NCBI RefSeq assembly: GCF_028829235.1
Contig: NZ_JAIWJY010000001.1
Coordinates: forward strand, 62,001-126,000
Reading direction: 5' to 3'
DNA from: Tenacibaculum larymnensis
GTDB lineage: Bacteria; Bacteroidota; Bacteroidia; Flavobacteriales; Flavobacteriaceae
Length of the DNA stretch: 64,000 bases
The translations under genes were made by a program, and so were the position numbers. Under the pieces are notes generated by a model that worked only from the letters and a program-made list of their open reading frames with translations, did not search any database and was not told where the DNA came from. Positions 35,819 through 44,569 of this stretch are shown piece after piece; the stretch's first letter is position 1; each line of letters opens with the position of its first letter.

Positions 35819-36289
35819 TTAAAAAATTAAAAAATCTTTCGATTTTAATGAGTTTACCTCTATTTCATAAGAGGTTATTATTTGAGGGATTTGTTTTATT
35901 ACTTCTATAATTTTTACAATTGATTCGTAATCAAAATCTCCTTCTAACTTTAAAAAAAAATCAACTTTTTTCTTTTCTGGTATCAAACGTGTAATCGAAT
36001 CACTTTGATTAAAAAGACTTATTGATTCTGCTTCAAGAGTTGACTTAAATACATTTGCTATTAAAAACCAATCTTGACATAGTTTTGCATTAGTATATTC
36101 GTATACTGTATAAGATGATTGACTACCTTTTTTAATAAAGTCTAAATCGTAACCTGCTCTATTAAACTTAATTTGTAAATGTTCGTTTAATAGGTATGCT
36201 AACTTATACTCGTTTAAAGTAGTATGAATTCCAATTAATGTATAATCATCATTGGAAAATTCATTTATATTCACCTCATAAATTGGCAT
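35819..36289 (-). CDS. IPExxxVDY family protein
   Basis: 156 residues of a Bacteroidota-specific family named for a motif, here IPEKKKVDF with Phe in place of the last Tyr. There is no signal peptide or membrane segment. Function is unknown. It lies between rnc and pyk and ends four bases before pyk starts, so it is probably co-expressed with pyruvate kinase. Confidence 0.87.
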   Translation of the reverse strand: MPIYEVNINEFSNDDYTLIGIHTTLNEYKLAYLLNEHLQIKFNRAGYDLDFIKKGSQSSYTVYEYTNAKLCQDWFLIANVFKSTLEAESISLFNQSDSITRLIPEKKKVDFFLKLEGDFDYESIVKIIEVIKQIPQIITSYEIEVNSLKSKDFLIF

Positions 36290-36372
36290 CTAAACAATTA
36301 TTTGTTTTTGCTAAATTAATGAATGTATAGAAAATTCTATGTAAAATTTACGAAAACGTTTTTGTTTACGTG

Positions 36373-37110
36373 TTAAGATTTTAGCATTTGATTTTGCATA
36401 GCAAAATATACTCTTTTTGCAGCAATTTCTTCTGCCTTTTTCTTAGATGTTGCTCTACCTTTAGCTATGATATTTCCATCAATACTAACACGTACACTGA
36501 AGTGTTTTTTACTTTGGTTACCTGAATCTTCATATGATTCAAATTTGTACTTCTTCTTCTGCTTTTGACACCATTCTATAACAAAACCTTTGTAGCTAGA
36601 TATTTTACCTTCTAATCGCTCGATATCTACATAAGGCATTATTACTTGTTCATAAATAAACTGATGACAATAATTGTAACCTCTATCTAAGTATATTGCT
36701 CCTATTAAAGCTTCAAAAATATTTCCATGAATGTTATTACTAACATGCTCTTTAGAAATATTACTTTTTACAAACCTTATTAACTCTAGATCTTTTCCTA
36801 AGTTATTTAAATGCTCTCTACTTACAATTTTAGATCGCATTTGAGTTAAATACCCTTCATCTCCCTCAGGTACTTTTTTAAACAAATAAGAAGCAATTAC
36901 AGTTCCTAAAATAGCATCTCCTAAAAACTCTAAACGTTCGTAGTTAATAGGACGACCGTTACTATCTACTAATTTTAAAGATCTATGCGTAAAAGCTTTT
37001 TTATAATACGATAACTTAATTGGTTTAAAATTAAGCAGTTCTTTTAATTCGTAGTAGAAGTTTTCATCCGCTTTGTTTTGGGGTTTAACAATTCTACGAA
37101 GAAAGTTCAT
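36373..37110 (-). CDS. rnc: Ribonuclease III
   Basis: Double-strand-specific endoribonuclease for rRNA and mRNA processing. 245 residues with the signature NYERLEFLGDAILG, the second catalytic block GNIFEALIGAIYLDRGY, and a C-terminal dsRNA-binding domain (about 170-240; NQSKKHFSVRVSIDGNIIAKG). It is in the order acpP, fabF, rnc, six bases after fabF. Confidence 0.96.
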   Translation of the reverse strand: MNFLRRIVKPQNKADENFYYELKELLNFKPIKLSYYKKAFTHRSLKLVDSNGRPINYERLEFLGDAILGTVIASYLFKKVPEGDEGYLTQMRSKIVSREHLNNLGKDLELIRFVKSNISKEHVSNNIHGNIFEALIGAIYLDRGYNYCHQFIYEQVIMPYVDIERLEGKISSYKGFVIEWCQKQKKKYKFESYEDSGNQSKKHFSVRVSIDGNIIAKGRATSKKKAEEIAAKRVYFAMQNQMLKS

Positions 37111-37116
37111 AAAAGA

Positions 37117-38367
37117 TTAATCTAGTTTTCTAAAGGCTACACAAGCATTATGACCACCAAAACCAAATGTATTGCTCATTGCAACTTTAATCTCTCTTTT
37201 TTGAGCTTTGTTTAACGTTAAGTTTAACTCTGGGTTGATGTTTTCATCAACGTTTGTGTGATTAATTGTTGGGGGAACAACACCGTGCTCCATTGCTAAT
37301 AAAGAAGCGATTGCTTCAATAGCACCAGCAGCACCTAACAAATGTCCTGTCATAGACTTTGTTGAGTTGATATTAATGTTTTTAGCATGATCTCCAAAAA
37401 CCTCAGAGATTGCTTTTAATTCTGCAACATCTCCTAGGGGGGTTGAAGTACCGTGAGTGTTGATATGGTCTACGTCTTCTGGTTTTATTCCAGCGTTTTC
37501 AAGACAGTTTTTCATTACTGCAATTACACCAATTCCATCAGGATGCGGTGCTGTCATGTGGTAAGCATCTGAAGATAACCCTCCACCAATAACTTCTGCA
37601 TAAATTTTAGCTCCACGAGCTTTTGCATGTTCATATTCTTCTAAGACTATTGCTCCTGCTCCTTCTCCTAAAACGAATCCATCACGTTCAGCATCAAAAG
37701 GTCTTGAAGCTGTTTCTGGGCTTTCATTTCTAGTAGATAAGGCATGCATAGCATTAAAACCACCCATACCTGCAATTGTAACAGCAGCTTCACTACCACC
37801 AGTTACAACTACATCACAATGACCTAGTCGAATATAGTTTAAAGCATCAATCATTGCATTAGCTGATGATGCACAAGCAGATACTGTAGTATAGTTCGGC
37901 CCCATAAATCCATTTTTTATAGAAATATTTCCTGGAGCAATATCTGCAATCATTTTTGGGATAAAGAACGGATTGAAACGAGGAGAACCATCTCCTTCAG
38001 CATAATTTAACATCTCATTTTGAAATGTTTCTAAGCCTCCAATACCTGCTCCCCAAATAACGCCAACTCTTAATTTATTAACGTCATCAAGGTTTAATTT
38101 AGCATCAGCAATTGCCTCATCAGAAGCAACCATTGCATACTGCGTAAATCTATCCATTTTACGCGCCTCTTTTCTGTTAATAAAATCAGTCGCGTTGAAA
38201 TCTTTAAGCTCACATGCGAAACGAGTTTTGAACTTGGCAGCATCAAAATACGTTATAGGTGCTGCTCCGCTAACTCCGTTAACCAAGCTATTCCAATACT
38301 CTTCTTTATTGTTTCCTATTGGCGTTAATGCGCCAAGTCCAGTTACTACAACTCGTTTTAATTGCAT
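37117..38367 (-). CDS. fabF: Beta-ketoacyl-ACP synthase II
   Basis: Condenses malonyl-ACP with acyl-ACP in fatty-acid elongation. 416 residues: VVVTGLGALTPIG at the start, catalytic Cys in VSACASS, the two active-site His in NTHGTSTPLGD and KSMTGHLLGAAGA, and the closing NTFGFGGHNACV. It starts six bases after acpP, its substrate carrier. Confidence 0.97.
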   Translation of the reverse strand: MQLKRVVVTGLGALTPIGNNKEEYWNSLVNGVSGAAPITYFDAAKFKTRFACELKDFNATDFINRKEARKMDRFTQYAMVASDEAIADAKLNLDDVNKLRVGVIWGAGIGGLETFQNEMLNYAEGDGSPRFNPFFIPKMIADIAPGNISIKNGFMGPNYTTVSACASSANAMIDALNYIRLGHCDVVVTGGSEAAVTIAGMGGFNAMHALSTRNESPETASRPFDAERDGFVLGEGAGAIVLEEYEHAKARGAKIYAEVIGGGLSSDAYHMTAPHPDGIGVIAVMKNCLENAGIKPEDVDHINTHGTSTPLGDVAELKAISEVFGDHAKNININSTKSMTGHLLGAAGAIEAIASLLAMEHGVVPPTINHTNVDENINPELNLTLNKAQKREIKVAMSNTFGFGGHNACVAFRKLD

Positions 38368-38373
38368 ATAATC

Positions 38374-38610
38374 TTATTTTTTTGCGTCTTCAATATAGCT
38401 AATCGCTTGACCTACAGTACCAATGTTTTCTGCTTGATCATCTGGAATTTGAATATCAAATTCTTTCTCGAATTCCATGATTAACTCAACTGTATCTAAA
38501 GAATCTGCTCCTAAATCGTTTGTGAAGCTTGCTTCGTTAGTTACTTCGTTATCGTCTACTCCTAATTTGTCTACGATAATTGCTTTTACTCTTGATGCAA
38601 TGTCTGACAT
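38374..38610 (-). CDS. acpP: Acyl carrier protein
   Basis: 78 acidic residues with the phosphopantetheine attachment site [17 protein letters not shown] (Ser in DSL). It carries fatty-acyl chains and is the first gene of the acpP-fabF-rnc unit. Confidence 0.97.
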   Translation of the reverse strand: MSDIASRVKAIIVDKLGVDDNEVTNEASFTNDLGADSLDTVELIMEFEKEFDIQIPDDQAENIGTVGQAISYIEDAKK

Positions 38611-38641
38611 AATTTGTTTGTTTTAAAATTTAAAATCGAGG

Positions 38642-38649
38642 CAAAAATA
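38642..38649 (-). promoter_or_regulatory. -7 promoter element of acpP
   Basis: TATTTTTG on the minus strand, 31 bases before the acpP ATG; no clear -33 element. Confidence 0.5.
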
Positions 38650-38790
38650 CAAATCTTAGTTATTAATTCTAACTTTTGCTCAAAAATGTGATGTCTAAAA
38701 TAAAAAAAATACCTGAATATTTTGCTACAAACACCACCATTGTTAATAATTATTCTTTTTTTTGTAGTAACAAAACAACTAAATTTTAAC

Positions 38791-39360
38791 ATGAAACGCA
38801 TCGTAATTTTTGCTTCTGGTTCTGGTTCTAATGCCGAAAACATCATAAAATACTTCAATTCTACTAAAACTGCAATTGTTACTCATGTGCTTTCTAACAA
38901 CCAACATGCCAAAGTTTTTGACCGTTGTGAAAAGCTAAACGTTGATGCATCATTATTTGATAGAGAAAGCTTTAGTAAAGATAATACTGTATTGAATTTT
39001 TTACTCGCTGAAGCTGATATTATTGTATTAGCGGGTTTTTTATGGCGTATTCCTTCTAAAATTGTTGATGCTTTTCCTAATAAAATAATAAACATACACC
39101 CTGCTCTATTACCAAAATATGGAGGAAAAGGAATGTATGGCATGAATGTACACAATGCTGTTAAAGAAAACAATGAAACTGAAACTGGTATTACCATTCA
39201 TTATGTAAATGAAAATTACGATGAAGGAGCTATTATTTTCCAAGCTAAAACCTCAATTTCTTCTGATGATACTCCAGAAACTATAGCTCAAAAAGTTCAC
39301 GAATTAGAATATATACATTTTCCTAAGATTATTGAAGAGGTAATATTACAGAATGAGTAA
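38791..39360 (+). CDS. purN: Phosphoribosylglycinamide formyltransferase
   Basis: Purine synthesis, transfers formyl from 10-formyl-THF to GAR. 189 residues from ATG 38791 (MKRIVIFASGSGSNAENII). Catalytic residues lie in the INIHPALLPKYGGKGMYG loop (Asn, His) and TGITIHYVNENYDEG (Asp). A longer frame from 38722 adds a hydrophobic leader that does not belong to the family. It overlaps the next gene by eight bases. Confidence 0.95.
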   Translation: MKRIVIFASGSGSNAENIIKYFNSTKTAIVTHVLSNNQHAKVFDRCEKLNVDASLFDRESFSKDNTVLNFLLAEADIIVLAGFLWRIPSKIVDAFPNKIINIHPALLPKYGGKGMYGMNVHNAVKENNETETGITIHYVNENYDEGAIIFQAKTSISSDDTPETIAQKVHELEYIHFPKIIEEVILQNE

Positions 39361-39991
39361 GAAGAAAAAATATTATGTAGTCTGGAAAGGAAAAAAAACA
39401 GGTGTTTTTTCATCTTGGGACGCTTGTAAAAAGCAAATTGATGGTTTTACAGGTGCACAATACAAAGCTTTTGCTGATAAAAACGAAGCTGAATTAGCTT
39501 TAAAGAAAAGCTATAATGACTATAAAGGAAAAGACACTAAGAAAATAAGCCTTTCTTCAGAAGAAAAAGCCAAATATGGCTCTCCTATTTTAGAAAGTAT
39601 TTCTGTTGATGCAGCTTGTGCTGGAAACCCTGGCTTAATGGAATATCGAGGTGTTTTAACTAATAACAAGAAGGAGATATTTAAAATGGGACCATTTAAG
39701 AATGGTACTAATAATATTGGTGAGTTCTTAGCTCTTGTACATGGAATTGCTTTGTTGAAGAGTAAAAATATGAACTCTCTACCTATTTATTCAGATTCTA
39801 AGATAGCTATGAGTTGGGTTAAAAAGAAACAGTGTAGAACTAATATTACATTTGATAGCTCTAATAAAGAGATTTTAGACTTAATTAAACGTGCTGAAAC
39901 TTGGTTACAGCAAAACTCATTTAAAAACCCTTTGTTAAAGTGGGAAACTAAAGCCTGGGGCGAAATTCCTGCTGATTTTGGCAGAAAATAA
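39353..39991 (+). CDS. Viroplasmin-domain ribonuclease H
   Basis: 212 residues: an N-terminal caulimovirus-viroplasmin/RNase H1 hybrid-binding domain (about 4-50; YYVVWKGKKTGVFSSWDACK) and a C-terminal RNase HI fold (75-212) with acidic residues in SVDAACAGNPG, NIGEFLALVHG, YSDSKIA and PADFGRK. It degrades RNA in RNA-DNA hybrids. The layout resembles eukaryotic RNase H1, and is common in Bacteroidota. It is coupled with purN. Confidence 0.92.
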   Translation: MSKKKKYYVVWKGKKTGVFSSWDACKKQIDGFTGAQYKAFADKNEAELALKKSYNDYKGKDTKKISLSSEEKAKYGSPILESISVDAACAGNPGLMEYRGVLTNNKKEIFKMGPFKNGTNNIGEFLALVHGIALLKSKNMNSLPIYSDSKIAMSWVKKKQCRTNITFDSSNKEILDLIKRAETWLQQNSFKNPLLKWETKAWGEIPADFGRK

Positions 39992-39994
39992 AAA

Positions 39995-40017
39995 ACCGAG
40001 TATATAAAATACTCGGT
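39995..40017 (-). terminator. Terminator of the MORN-repeat protein gene
   Basis: ACCGAGTAT faces ATACTCGGT; read on the minus strand it is followed by a T6 run. On the plus strand it could also end the RNase H transcript but has a weak T-tract. Confidence 0.8.
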
Positions 40018-40046
40018 CTAATTCTCTTATTCTGCAAAATATTAAC

Positions 40047-40394
40047 TTATTTCACTGCCATTTTGGTCTCTTCCTTCCAAGTTTGTACGCTTGCTATGGC
40101 ATTATCTTTAAAATCGATTTCTTTCAATCCATCTTCTTTCCACATAAACCACTTACCTACTTTTTTTCCTGCTTCATAATGACCAATAGCCACTTTGTTT
40201 CCTTTCTTATCAAAAGAAGTCCAAGTACCTGTTAACTTTTTATCTTTGAAAAAACCTTGCTCTTTAATAGTACCATCTTCATAAAAATAAGTGGCCTTCA
40301 CCAAATTACCTTCAACTTCATATTTTGGTTCTACATCTTGAGCTTGTAAAAACGATACTGATAACACGCAAGCTGCTATTATTAATTTTTTCAT
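40047..40394 (-). CDS. Secreted MORN-like (YwqK-type) repeat protein
   Basis: 115 residues: signal peptide (ends SFLQAQ) then repeats of about 23 residues such as YFYEDGTIKEQGFFKDKKLTG and SFDKKGNKVAIGHYEAGKKVG, the pattern of YwqK/MORN proteins. YwqK relatives are sometimes labelled antitoxins, but nothing next to this one looks like a toxin. Likely a periplasmic or surface protein of unknown role. Confidence 0.8.
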   Translation of the reverse strand: MKKLIIAACVLSVSFLQAQDVEPKYEVEGNLVKATYFYEDGTIKEQGFFKDKKLTGTWTSFDKKGNKVAIGHYEAGKKVGKWFMWKEDGLKEIDFKDNAIASVQTWKEETKMAVK

Positions 40395-40428
40395 AATCTA
40401 AATCTTTTAAAGTTAATACCTGTTAACA

Positions 40429-40436
40429 CAAATATA
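40429..40436 (-). promoter_or_regulatory. -7 promoter element of the MORN-repeat protein gene
   Basis: TATATTTG on the minus strand, with TTTC 18 bases further upstream in the -33 place. Confidence 0.55.
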
Positions 40437-40568
40437 CAAAAAATTTACATATTTGAAACATTCACATAACATTAAATTAACATTAGAAGTTTTTAAGATC
40501 TAATTGTCAATTTAAAAGCTTTTTAAAAACCTTATATTTACATGTATTAATCTTTAAAAAAAATTATT

Positions 40569-40769
40569 ATGGCAGTAATGAAAGTTATTGAAATTTTAGC
40601 TAATTCTGAGAAAAGTTGGGAAGATGCCACAAGAAAAGCTATTAAACAAGCTTCAAAATCAGTTAAAGGTATTAAATCTGCCTTTGTACAATCACAAAGT
40701 GTGGTTGTTAATGATGATGAAATAACTGAATTTAGAGTAAACCTAAAGGTAACTTTTGAAGTAAATTAA
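40569..40769 (+). CDS. Dodecin family flavin-binding protein
   Basis: 66 residues forming the dodecin fold: a short strand VMKVIEILANSEKSWEDATRKA, an amphipathic helix and two strands (AFVQSQSVVVN, EFRVNLKVTFEV). Dodecins make 12-subunit shells that store riboflavin or FMN. A strong hairpin terminator follows 28 bases later. Confidence 0.93.
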   Translation: MAVMKVIEILANSEKSWEDATRKAIKQASKSVKGIKSAFVQSQSVVVNDDEITEFRVNLKVTFEVN

Positions 40770-40797
40770 CCTCAATATAAACTAACTACTTACTATG

Positions 40798-40830
40798 TGC
40801 GGTTTTGGTAGTTACCTGAACCGCATATTT
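40798..40830 (+). terminator. Terminator after dodecin
   Basis: Stem TGCGGTT / AACCGCA enclosing GGTA / TACC (40798-40825), then a T-rich tail. It covers the upstream in-frame ATG of the next gene, which supports the later start. Confidence 0.75.
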
Positions 40831-40845
40831 TATCTTTTAATTATC

Positions 40846-41199
40846 ATGAACATTATACAATATTCTCTTTTAGCTCTAGTAGCTTTTATTCATTTATACA
40901 TTCTTGTACTAGAAATGCTTTTATGGAACAAGCCTAAAGGAATGAAAACTTTTGGTCTAAAATCAAAAACATTTGCTGAAGAAACCAAAGTTATGGCCGC
41001 CAATCAAGGTTTATACAATGGCTTTCTTGCAGCTGGTTTAATTTGGTCCATAGTATCACAAAAAATTGATGTGGGTATATTTTTTACGACCTGTGTTTTT
41101 ATTGCAGGGCTTTATGGTTCTTATTCTACAAAAAAACCTCGTATTTTTGTCATTCAGTCTATACCTGCTTTATTAGGAATAATTAGCCTAATGCTATAA
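40846..41199 (+). CDS. DUF1304 membrane protein
   Basis: 117 residues, four membrane helices, with the family segment HLYILVLEMLLWNKPKGMKTFGL and NQGLYNGFLAAGLIW. The ATG at 40846 (MNIIQYSLLALVAFIHLYI) is preferred over 40795, which sits in the terminator of the dodecin gene. Function unknown. Confidence 0.88.
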   Translation: MNIIQYSLLALVAFIHLYILVLEMLLWNKPKGMKTFGLKSKTFAEETKVMAANQGLYNGFLAAGLIWSIVSQKIDVGIFFTTCVFIAGLYGSYSTKKPRIFVIQSIPALLGIISLML

Positions 41200-41253
41200 A
41201 TCAGCCACTACTAACTAAAATCATTTATTAATAACTAAAATTTACCATAAGAA

Positions 41254-42060
41254 ATGGAAAAGTATTTAGAAAAATTTCAGGACCTCATAGTTACATATGC
41301 TCCAAAAGCTATTGTTGCTATTATTATTTACATCGTAGGTTCTTACATTATCAATTTAATTCTTAGAGCAGCTAAAAAAGTAATGTCTAAAAGAGATGTA
41401 GATATTACGTTACAAAAGTTCTTAGCCAATCTTTTAAACTGGTCTTTAAAAATTCTTTTAATTATTACAGTAATAGCAAAACTGGGTGTTGAAACTACTT
41501 CTTTTGCTGCTATTTTAGCCTCAGCTGGTTTAGCTGTTGGTTTAGCTTTACAAGGTTCTTTAGGTAATTTTGCTGGCGGTGTTTTAATTATGCTTTTTAA
41601 ACCTTTTAAAGTAGGTGATTTAATTGAAGCTCAAGGAGAAATTGGTGTTGTAAAGGAGATTGAAATCTTTACTACCAAGCTTACAGGATTATCTAATAAA
41701 GAAATAATTATTCCTAACGGTTCTTTATCTAATGGAAATATTGTTAATTATTCTTCGGAAGGAACTCGTAGAGTGGATTTAACTTTTGGTGTTTCATATG
41801 ATGCAGATATAAAACAAACTAAAGAAATACTAATGAATGTTATTACATCTCACCCTAAAGTATTAAAAGACCCTGCACCTACAGTAAATGTATCTGAATT
41901 AGCAGATAGCTCTGTGAACTTTGCTGTGAGACCTTGGTCTAAAACAGAAGATTATTGGGCTGTATACTTTGATATAACTGAAAACACTAAAATTGCCTTA
42001 GATAAAGCTGGAATTGAAATTCCTTACCCTCACTCTGTGGAAATTCATAAAGAGGGTTAA
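41254..42060 (+). CDS. Small mechanosensitive channel, MscS family
   Basis: 268 residues: three membrane helices (about 15-35, 60-80, 90-120), the third being the Gly/Ala-rich pore helix (SAGLAVGLALQGSLGNFAGG), then the beta domain (FKVGDLIEAQGEIGVVKEI; IIIPNGSLSNGNIVNYS) and the alpha/beta end. It releases solutes on hypo-osmotic shock at the inner membrane. It overlaps tsaB at the 3' end by four bases. Confidence 0.95.
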   Translation: MEKYLEKFQDLIVTYAPKAIVAIIIYIVGSYIINLILRAAKKVMSKRDVDITLQKFLANLLNWSLKILLIITVIAKLGVETTSFAAILASAGLAVGLALQGSLGNFAGGVLIMLFKPFKVGDLIEAQGEIGVVKEIEIFTTKLTGLSNKEIIIPNGSLSNGNIVNYSSEGTRRVDLTFGVSYDADIKQTKEILMNVITSHPKVLKDPAPTVNVSELADSSVNFAVRPWSKTEDYWAVYFDITENTKIALDKAGIEIPYPHSVEIHKEG

Positions 42061-42731
42061 CGCTTTTTTTCGGGTGTAACCACAAAATCTTTTAAATAAA
42101 AAGGTTCAAAATAAGCGACATCTTCGATGTCGTTTTTTTTGTATTTATCAAAACTCAATTTTACCATTTCTTTCGCAGATGGAAACTCTCCATCAATAAA
42201 AACTGCATTTTCGTGCGTAATAACTTCTTTGCACTTTTCTGCTCCATCACCTAAGAAATATACTTTTCCTTTTAACAAGTACTCTTGAAAAGAGTTTTCG
42301 GCTATAATTTCAGCTTTTATATCTCTTACTTGTTCGTGTTTAGAATTATATACAGCTGCATATACTTCCATACGACGAGCATCTAACATCGGAATAATTA
42401 CTCCTTCTTCCGTAGAAACTTTATGAGCCAAAGATTGCAAGGTTTCAATAGATATTAAAGGTTTATCAAATGCAAAACACAAACCTTTTGCTGCTGAAAC
42501 CCCTATACGTAATCCTGTATAAGAACCGGGACCTTTACTTACTGCAACAGCATCAACATCATTAAAAGAAAGTTTTGCTTCTTCCATTACTTGTTGAATA
42601 AATGGATGAAGTTTTTCAGCATGTGAATAATTTCCATCATTTAACTCTTGTATTGCTAAAAGTTCACCTTTATCTGCTACGCTTACCGAACAGTTTTTAG
42701 TTGCAGTTTCTATATGTAAGATTGTTGCCAA
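42057..42731 (-). CDS. tsaB: TsaB, subunit of the t6A tRNA-modification complex
   Basis: With TsaC, D and E adds threonylcarbamoyl to A37 of ANN-decoding tRNAs. 224 residues, opening ILHIETATKNCSVSVADKG and with AVSKGPGSYTGLRIGVSAAKGL. The start appears to be TTG at 42731: no in-frame ATG lies near, the encoded opening matches the family, and a promoter -7 element sits 20 bases upstream. Confidence 0.92.
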   Translation of the reverse strand: MATILHIETATKNCSVSVADKGELLAIQELNDGNYSHAEKLHPFIQQVMEEAKLSFNDVDAVAVSKGPGSYTGLRIGVSAAKGLCFAFDKPLISIETLQSLAHKVSTEEGVIIPMLDARRMEVYAAVYNSKHEQVRDIKAEIIAENSFQEYLLKGKVYFLGDGAEKCKEVITHENAVFIDGEFPSAKEMVKLSFDKYKKNDIEDVAYFEPFYLKDFVVTPEKKR

Positions 42732-42751
42732 ATCTGAAAATTTATTTTTGG

Positions 42752-42759
42752 CAAAGATA
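42752..42759 (-). promoter_or_regulatory. -7 promoter element of tsaB
   Basis: TATCTTTG on the minus strand; it gives a leader of about 14 bases before the TTG start. Confidence 0.6.
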
Positions 42760-42829
42760 CATTATAAAGAAAAACCTCATTAGTAAAATTCTAACAAGGC
42801 TCTTCCAACAATAAATATATCTTTCTTAG

Positions 42830-44161
42830 TTAGTCAACGATTGACTCTCCGTAGTAAAACTTCAATACTTTCGTTTTAAATACATAATCGTATTTAGCTC
42901 TAATCATTGCTCCTTCTGCATTCACTAATCTATTACGTACTTGATCGAAATCAAATTGAGTCATTGACCCATAGTCATAGCTAACTTGAGCATTTTTAAA
43001 GGCTTCCTTTTGAGCCTCTAATGATACTTGTGCTGCTTCATATGTTTTAGCAGCTGCTTTTGCGTCTAAATAAGCACTTTCTATTTCTTGTTGTAATTGT
43101 AATTTCTGATTTTCAAGAGCTAGCTGAGAAACCTCTTTATTTATTACAGATTTAGTAACCCTATTTTTTGTTTGAAAACGATTAAAGATTGGAATATTTA
43201 GTGATAAACCTATATTATATCTAATTCTATCTTTTGTTTGCTTAAAAAAGTACTCATTAGTTTGGCCTGGGAATAGGTTATTAAACTGGTGAAAATAAGA
43301 ACTACTTGCTCCTATAGAATAAGACAAGTTGGGTAAGTAAGCTCCTTTTTCTAACTTAATATTTAAGTCAGCGTTGCTTACATCTAACTTTGCTCTTTCT
43401 ATATCTGGCCAAGCAGTTAATGCTTTTTCATATACTACATCTGAGTTATCATATAATAATGCTGCTGAAGGTGAGCCTACTTCAATATCAGCTACATCAA
43501 AATCTTTAGAAGGAATTTGCAATAATTGACTTAACCTTAGTAAAGCTATGCTCAAAGTATTTTCTTGTAATACTACACTTTGAACATCATTCGCAGCAGT
43601 AGACTCCACATTTAATAAGTCTCCTTTTGGTATTACTCCTCCTTCAAACTGAGCTCTTGCTCTTTCTATTTGCTTTTTACTAATCTCAGCTTGAACTGTT
43701 GCAACCTCTAAATTTTCTTTAGCAAACAACACATTTAAGTATTCATTTACTACATTTAAAGAAATATCATTTTCTATTTTTGCTAAATCCAACTCACTTC
43801 CTTTAACACTCAATTCTGCCTGTTTTTTTTGGTTAAGATTTCTGAAACCGTTAAAAATAGTTCCTCTACTTGACAGACTGAATGAAGAATTAAAGTTTTG
43901 TGTATTCTTTAAAACTCCTGTTTGATCTGGTGATAAACCAGAACTAAAACCAGCACTTGAAGAAGCGTTTAAATCAGGTAAAAAATTTCCTTTAGATATT
44001 TCAACGTCCTTTTCAGCTAATTGAACGCTTAAGCGGTTTTGCTTAACTGTAATGTTATTTTTTAGAGCGTAATCTACACACTCTTTAAGTGTCCATTGTT
44101 TTTGTGAAAAAACAGCTATAGAACTGAAAATAGCTGCAAATAATGCAATTTTAGTTTTCAA
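42830..44161 (-). CDS. TolC-like outer-membrane efflux protein
   Basis: 443 residues: signal peptide (ends VFSQ), then the long helices of the OEP family (KQWTLKECVDYALKNN; repeated segments around 25-220 and 240-440). Forms an outer-membrane tunnel for RND or ABC exporters. The usual partners (periplasmic adaptor and inner-membrane pump) are not next to it in this window; they may be elsewhere. No clear promoter is seen in the 195-base gap upstream. Confidence 0.93.
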   Translation of the reverse strand: MKTKIALFAAIFSSIAVFSQKQWTLKECVDYALKNNITVKQNRLSVQLAEKDVEISKGNFLPDLNASSSAGFSSGLSPDQTGVLKNTQNFNSSFSLSSRGTIFNGFRNLNQKKQAELSVKGSELDLAKIENDISLNVVNEYLNVLFAKENLEVATVQAEISKKQIERARAQFEGGVIPKGDLLNVESTAANDVQSVVLQENTLSIALLRLSQLLQIPSKDFDVADIEVGSPSAALLYDNSDVVYEKALTAWPDIERAKLDVSNADLNIKLEKGAYLPNLSYSIGASSSYFHQFNNLFPGQTNEYFFKQTKDRIRYNIGLSLNIPIFNRFQTKNRVTKSVINKEVSQLALENQKLQLQQEIESAYLDAKAAAKTYEAAQVSLEAQKEAFKNAQVSYDYGSMTQFDFDQVRNRLVNAEGAMIRAKYDYVFKTKVLKFYYGESIVD

Positions 44162-44195
44162 AAGATCAATATTTTTTATTTAAACTCAGTTAGTT

Positions 44196-44219
44196 TATAT
44201 TTCTAAAAGTAGAAATATA
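44196..44219. repeat. Inverted repeat upstream of the TolC-like gene
   Basis: TATATTTCT (44196-44204) faces AGAAATATA (44211-44219), 35 bases before the TolC-like ATG. It could be an operator or only AT-rich chance. Confidence 0.35.
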
Positions 44220-44331
44220 TTGCTTTTCTATTAATTAGAAAAACTAGCAAACAATTTTGTAACCTAACGTGTAAAAACGATAAGTTATTTTTTACTGCGA
44301 CTATATGACGACTAAAACTGAGAAATGTTAC

Positions 44332-44356
44332 AAAAAATATTCTTAACTTAAGAATA
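44332..44356 (-). terminator. Terminator of the cytochrome-oxidase assembly genes
   Basis: TATTCTTAA-C-TTAAGAATA is a perfect 19-base palindrome just beyond the last stop codon; read on the minus strand it is followed by a T6 run. Confidence 0.75.
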
Positions 44357-44569
44357 CTAGTTTTGAGCTTTCTTTTTATGACGGTAAATAAAGTAAAATA
44401 AAAGTCCGACTAATATATATGGAAACACCATTAAATAAGTAATTCCGTTATTTACTCCTTCAGCAATAGTTTCATTACCACCTTCAATCACTGCCTTACA
44501 CATTGCACATTGTGCAGAAGCATCAAACGAAAATGCAATAAACATTAAAAGTATAATCTTTTTAAACAT
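44357..44569 (-). CDS. Small CxxC membrane protein of the oxidase assembly cluster
   Basis: 70 residues: signal peptide-like start (ends DASAQ), a CAMC pair at residues 20-23, one membrane helix (LMVFPYILVGLLFYFIY) and a basic tail. The start overlaps the DUF420 gene by eight bases, so it is translated with the oxidase assembly genes. The exposed Cys pair might bind copper or heme or act in thiol exchange; this is inference. Confidence 0.75.
   Translation of the reverse strand: MFKKIILLMFIAFSFDASAQCAMCKAVIEGGNETIAEGVNNGITYLMVFPYILVGLLFYFIYRHKKKAQN

Noticed and set aside
38586..38858. 90-residue frame on the minus strand upstream of acpP
   Set aside because: It covers the acpP promoter and the purN start, with no family features.
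40047..40394. YwqK-type protein as an antitoxin
   Set aside because: No toxin-like neighbour; it has a signal peptide and MORN-like repeats, so the toxin-antitoxin label is not supported.
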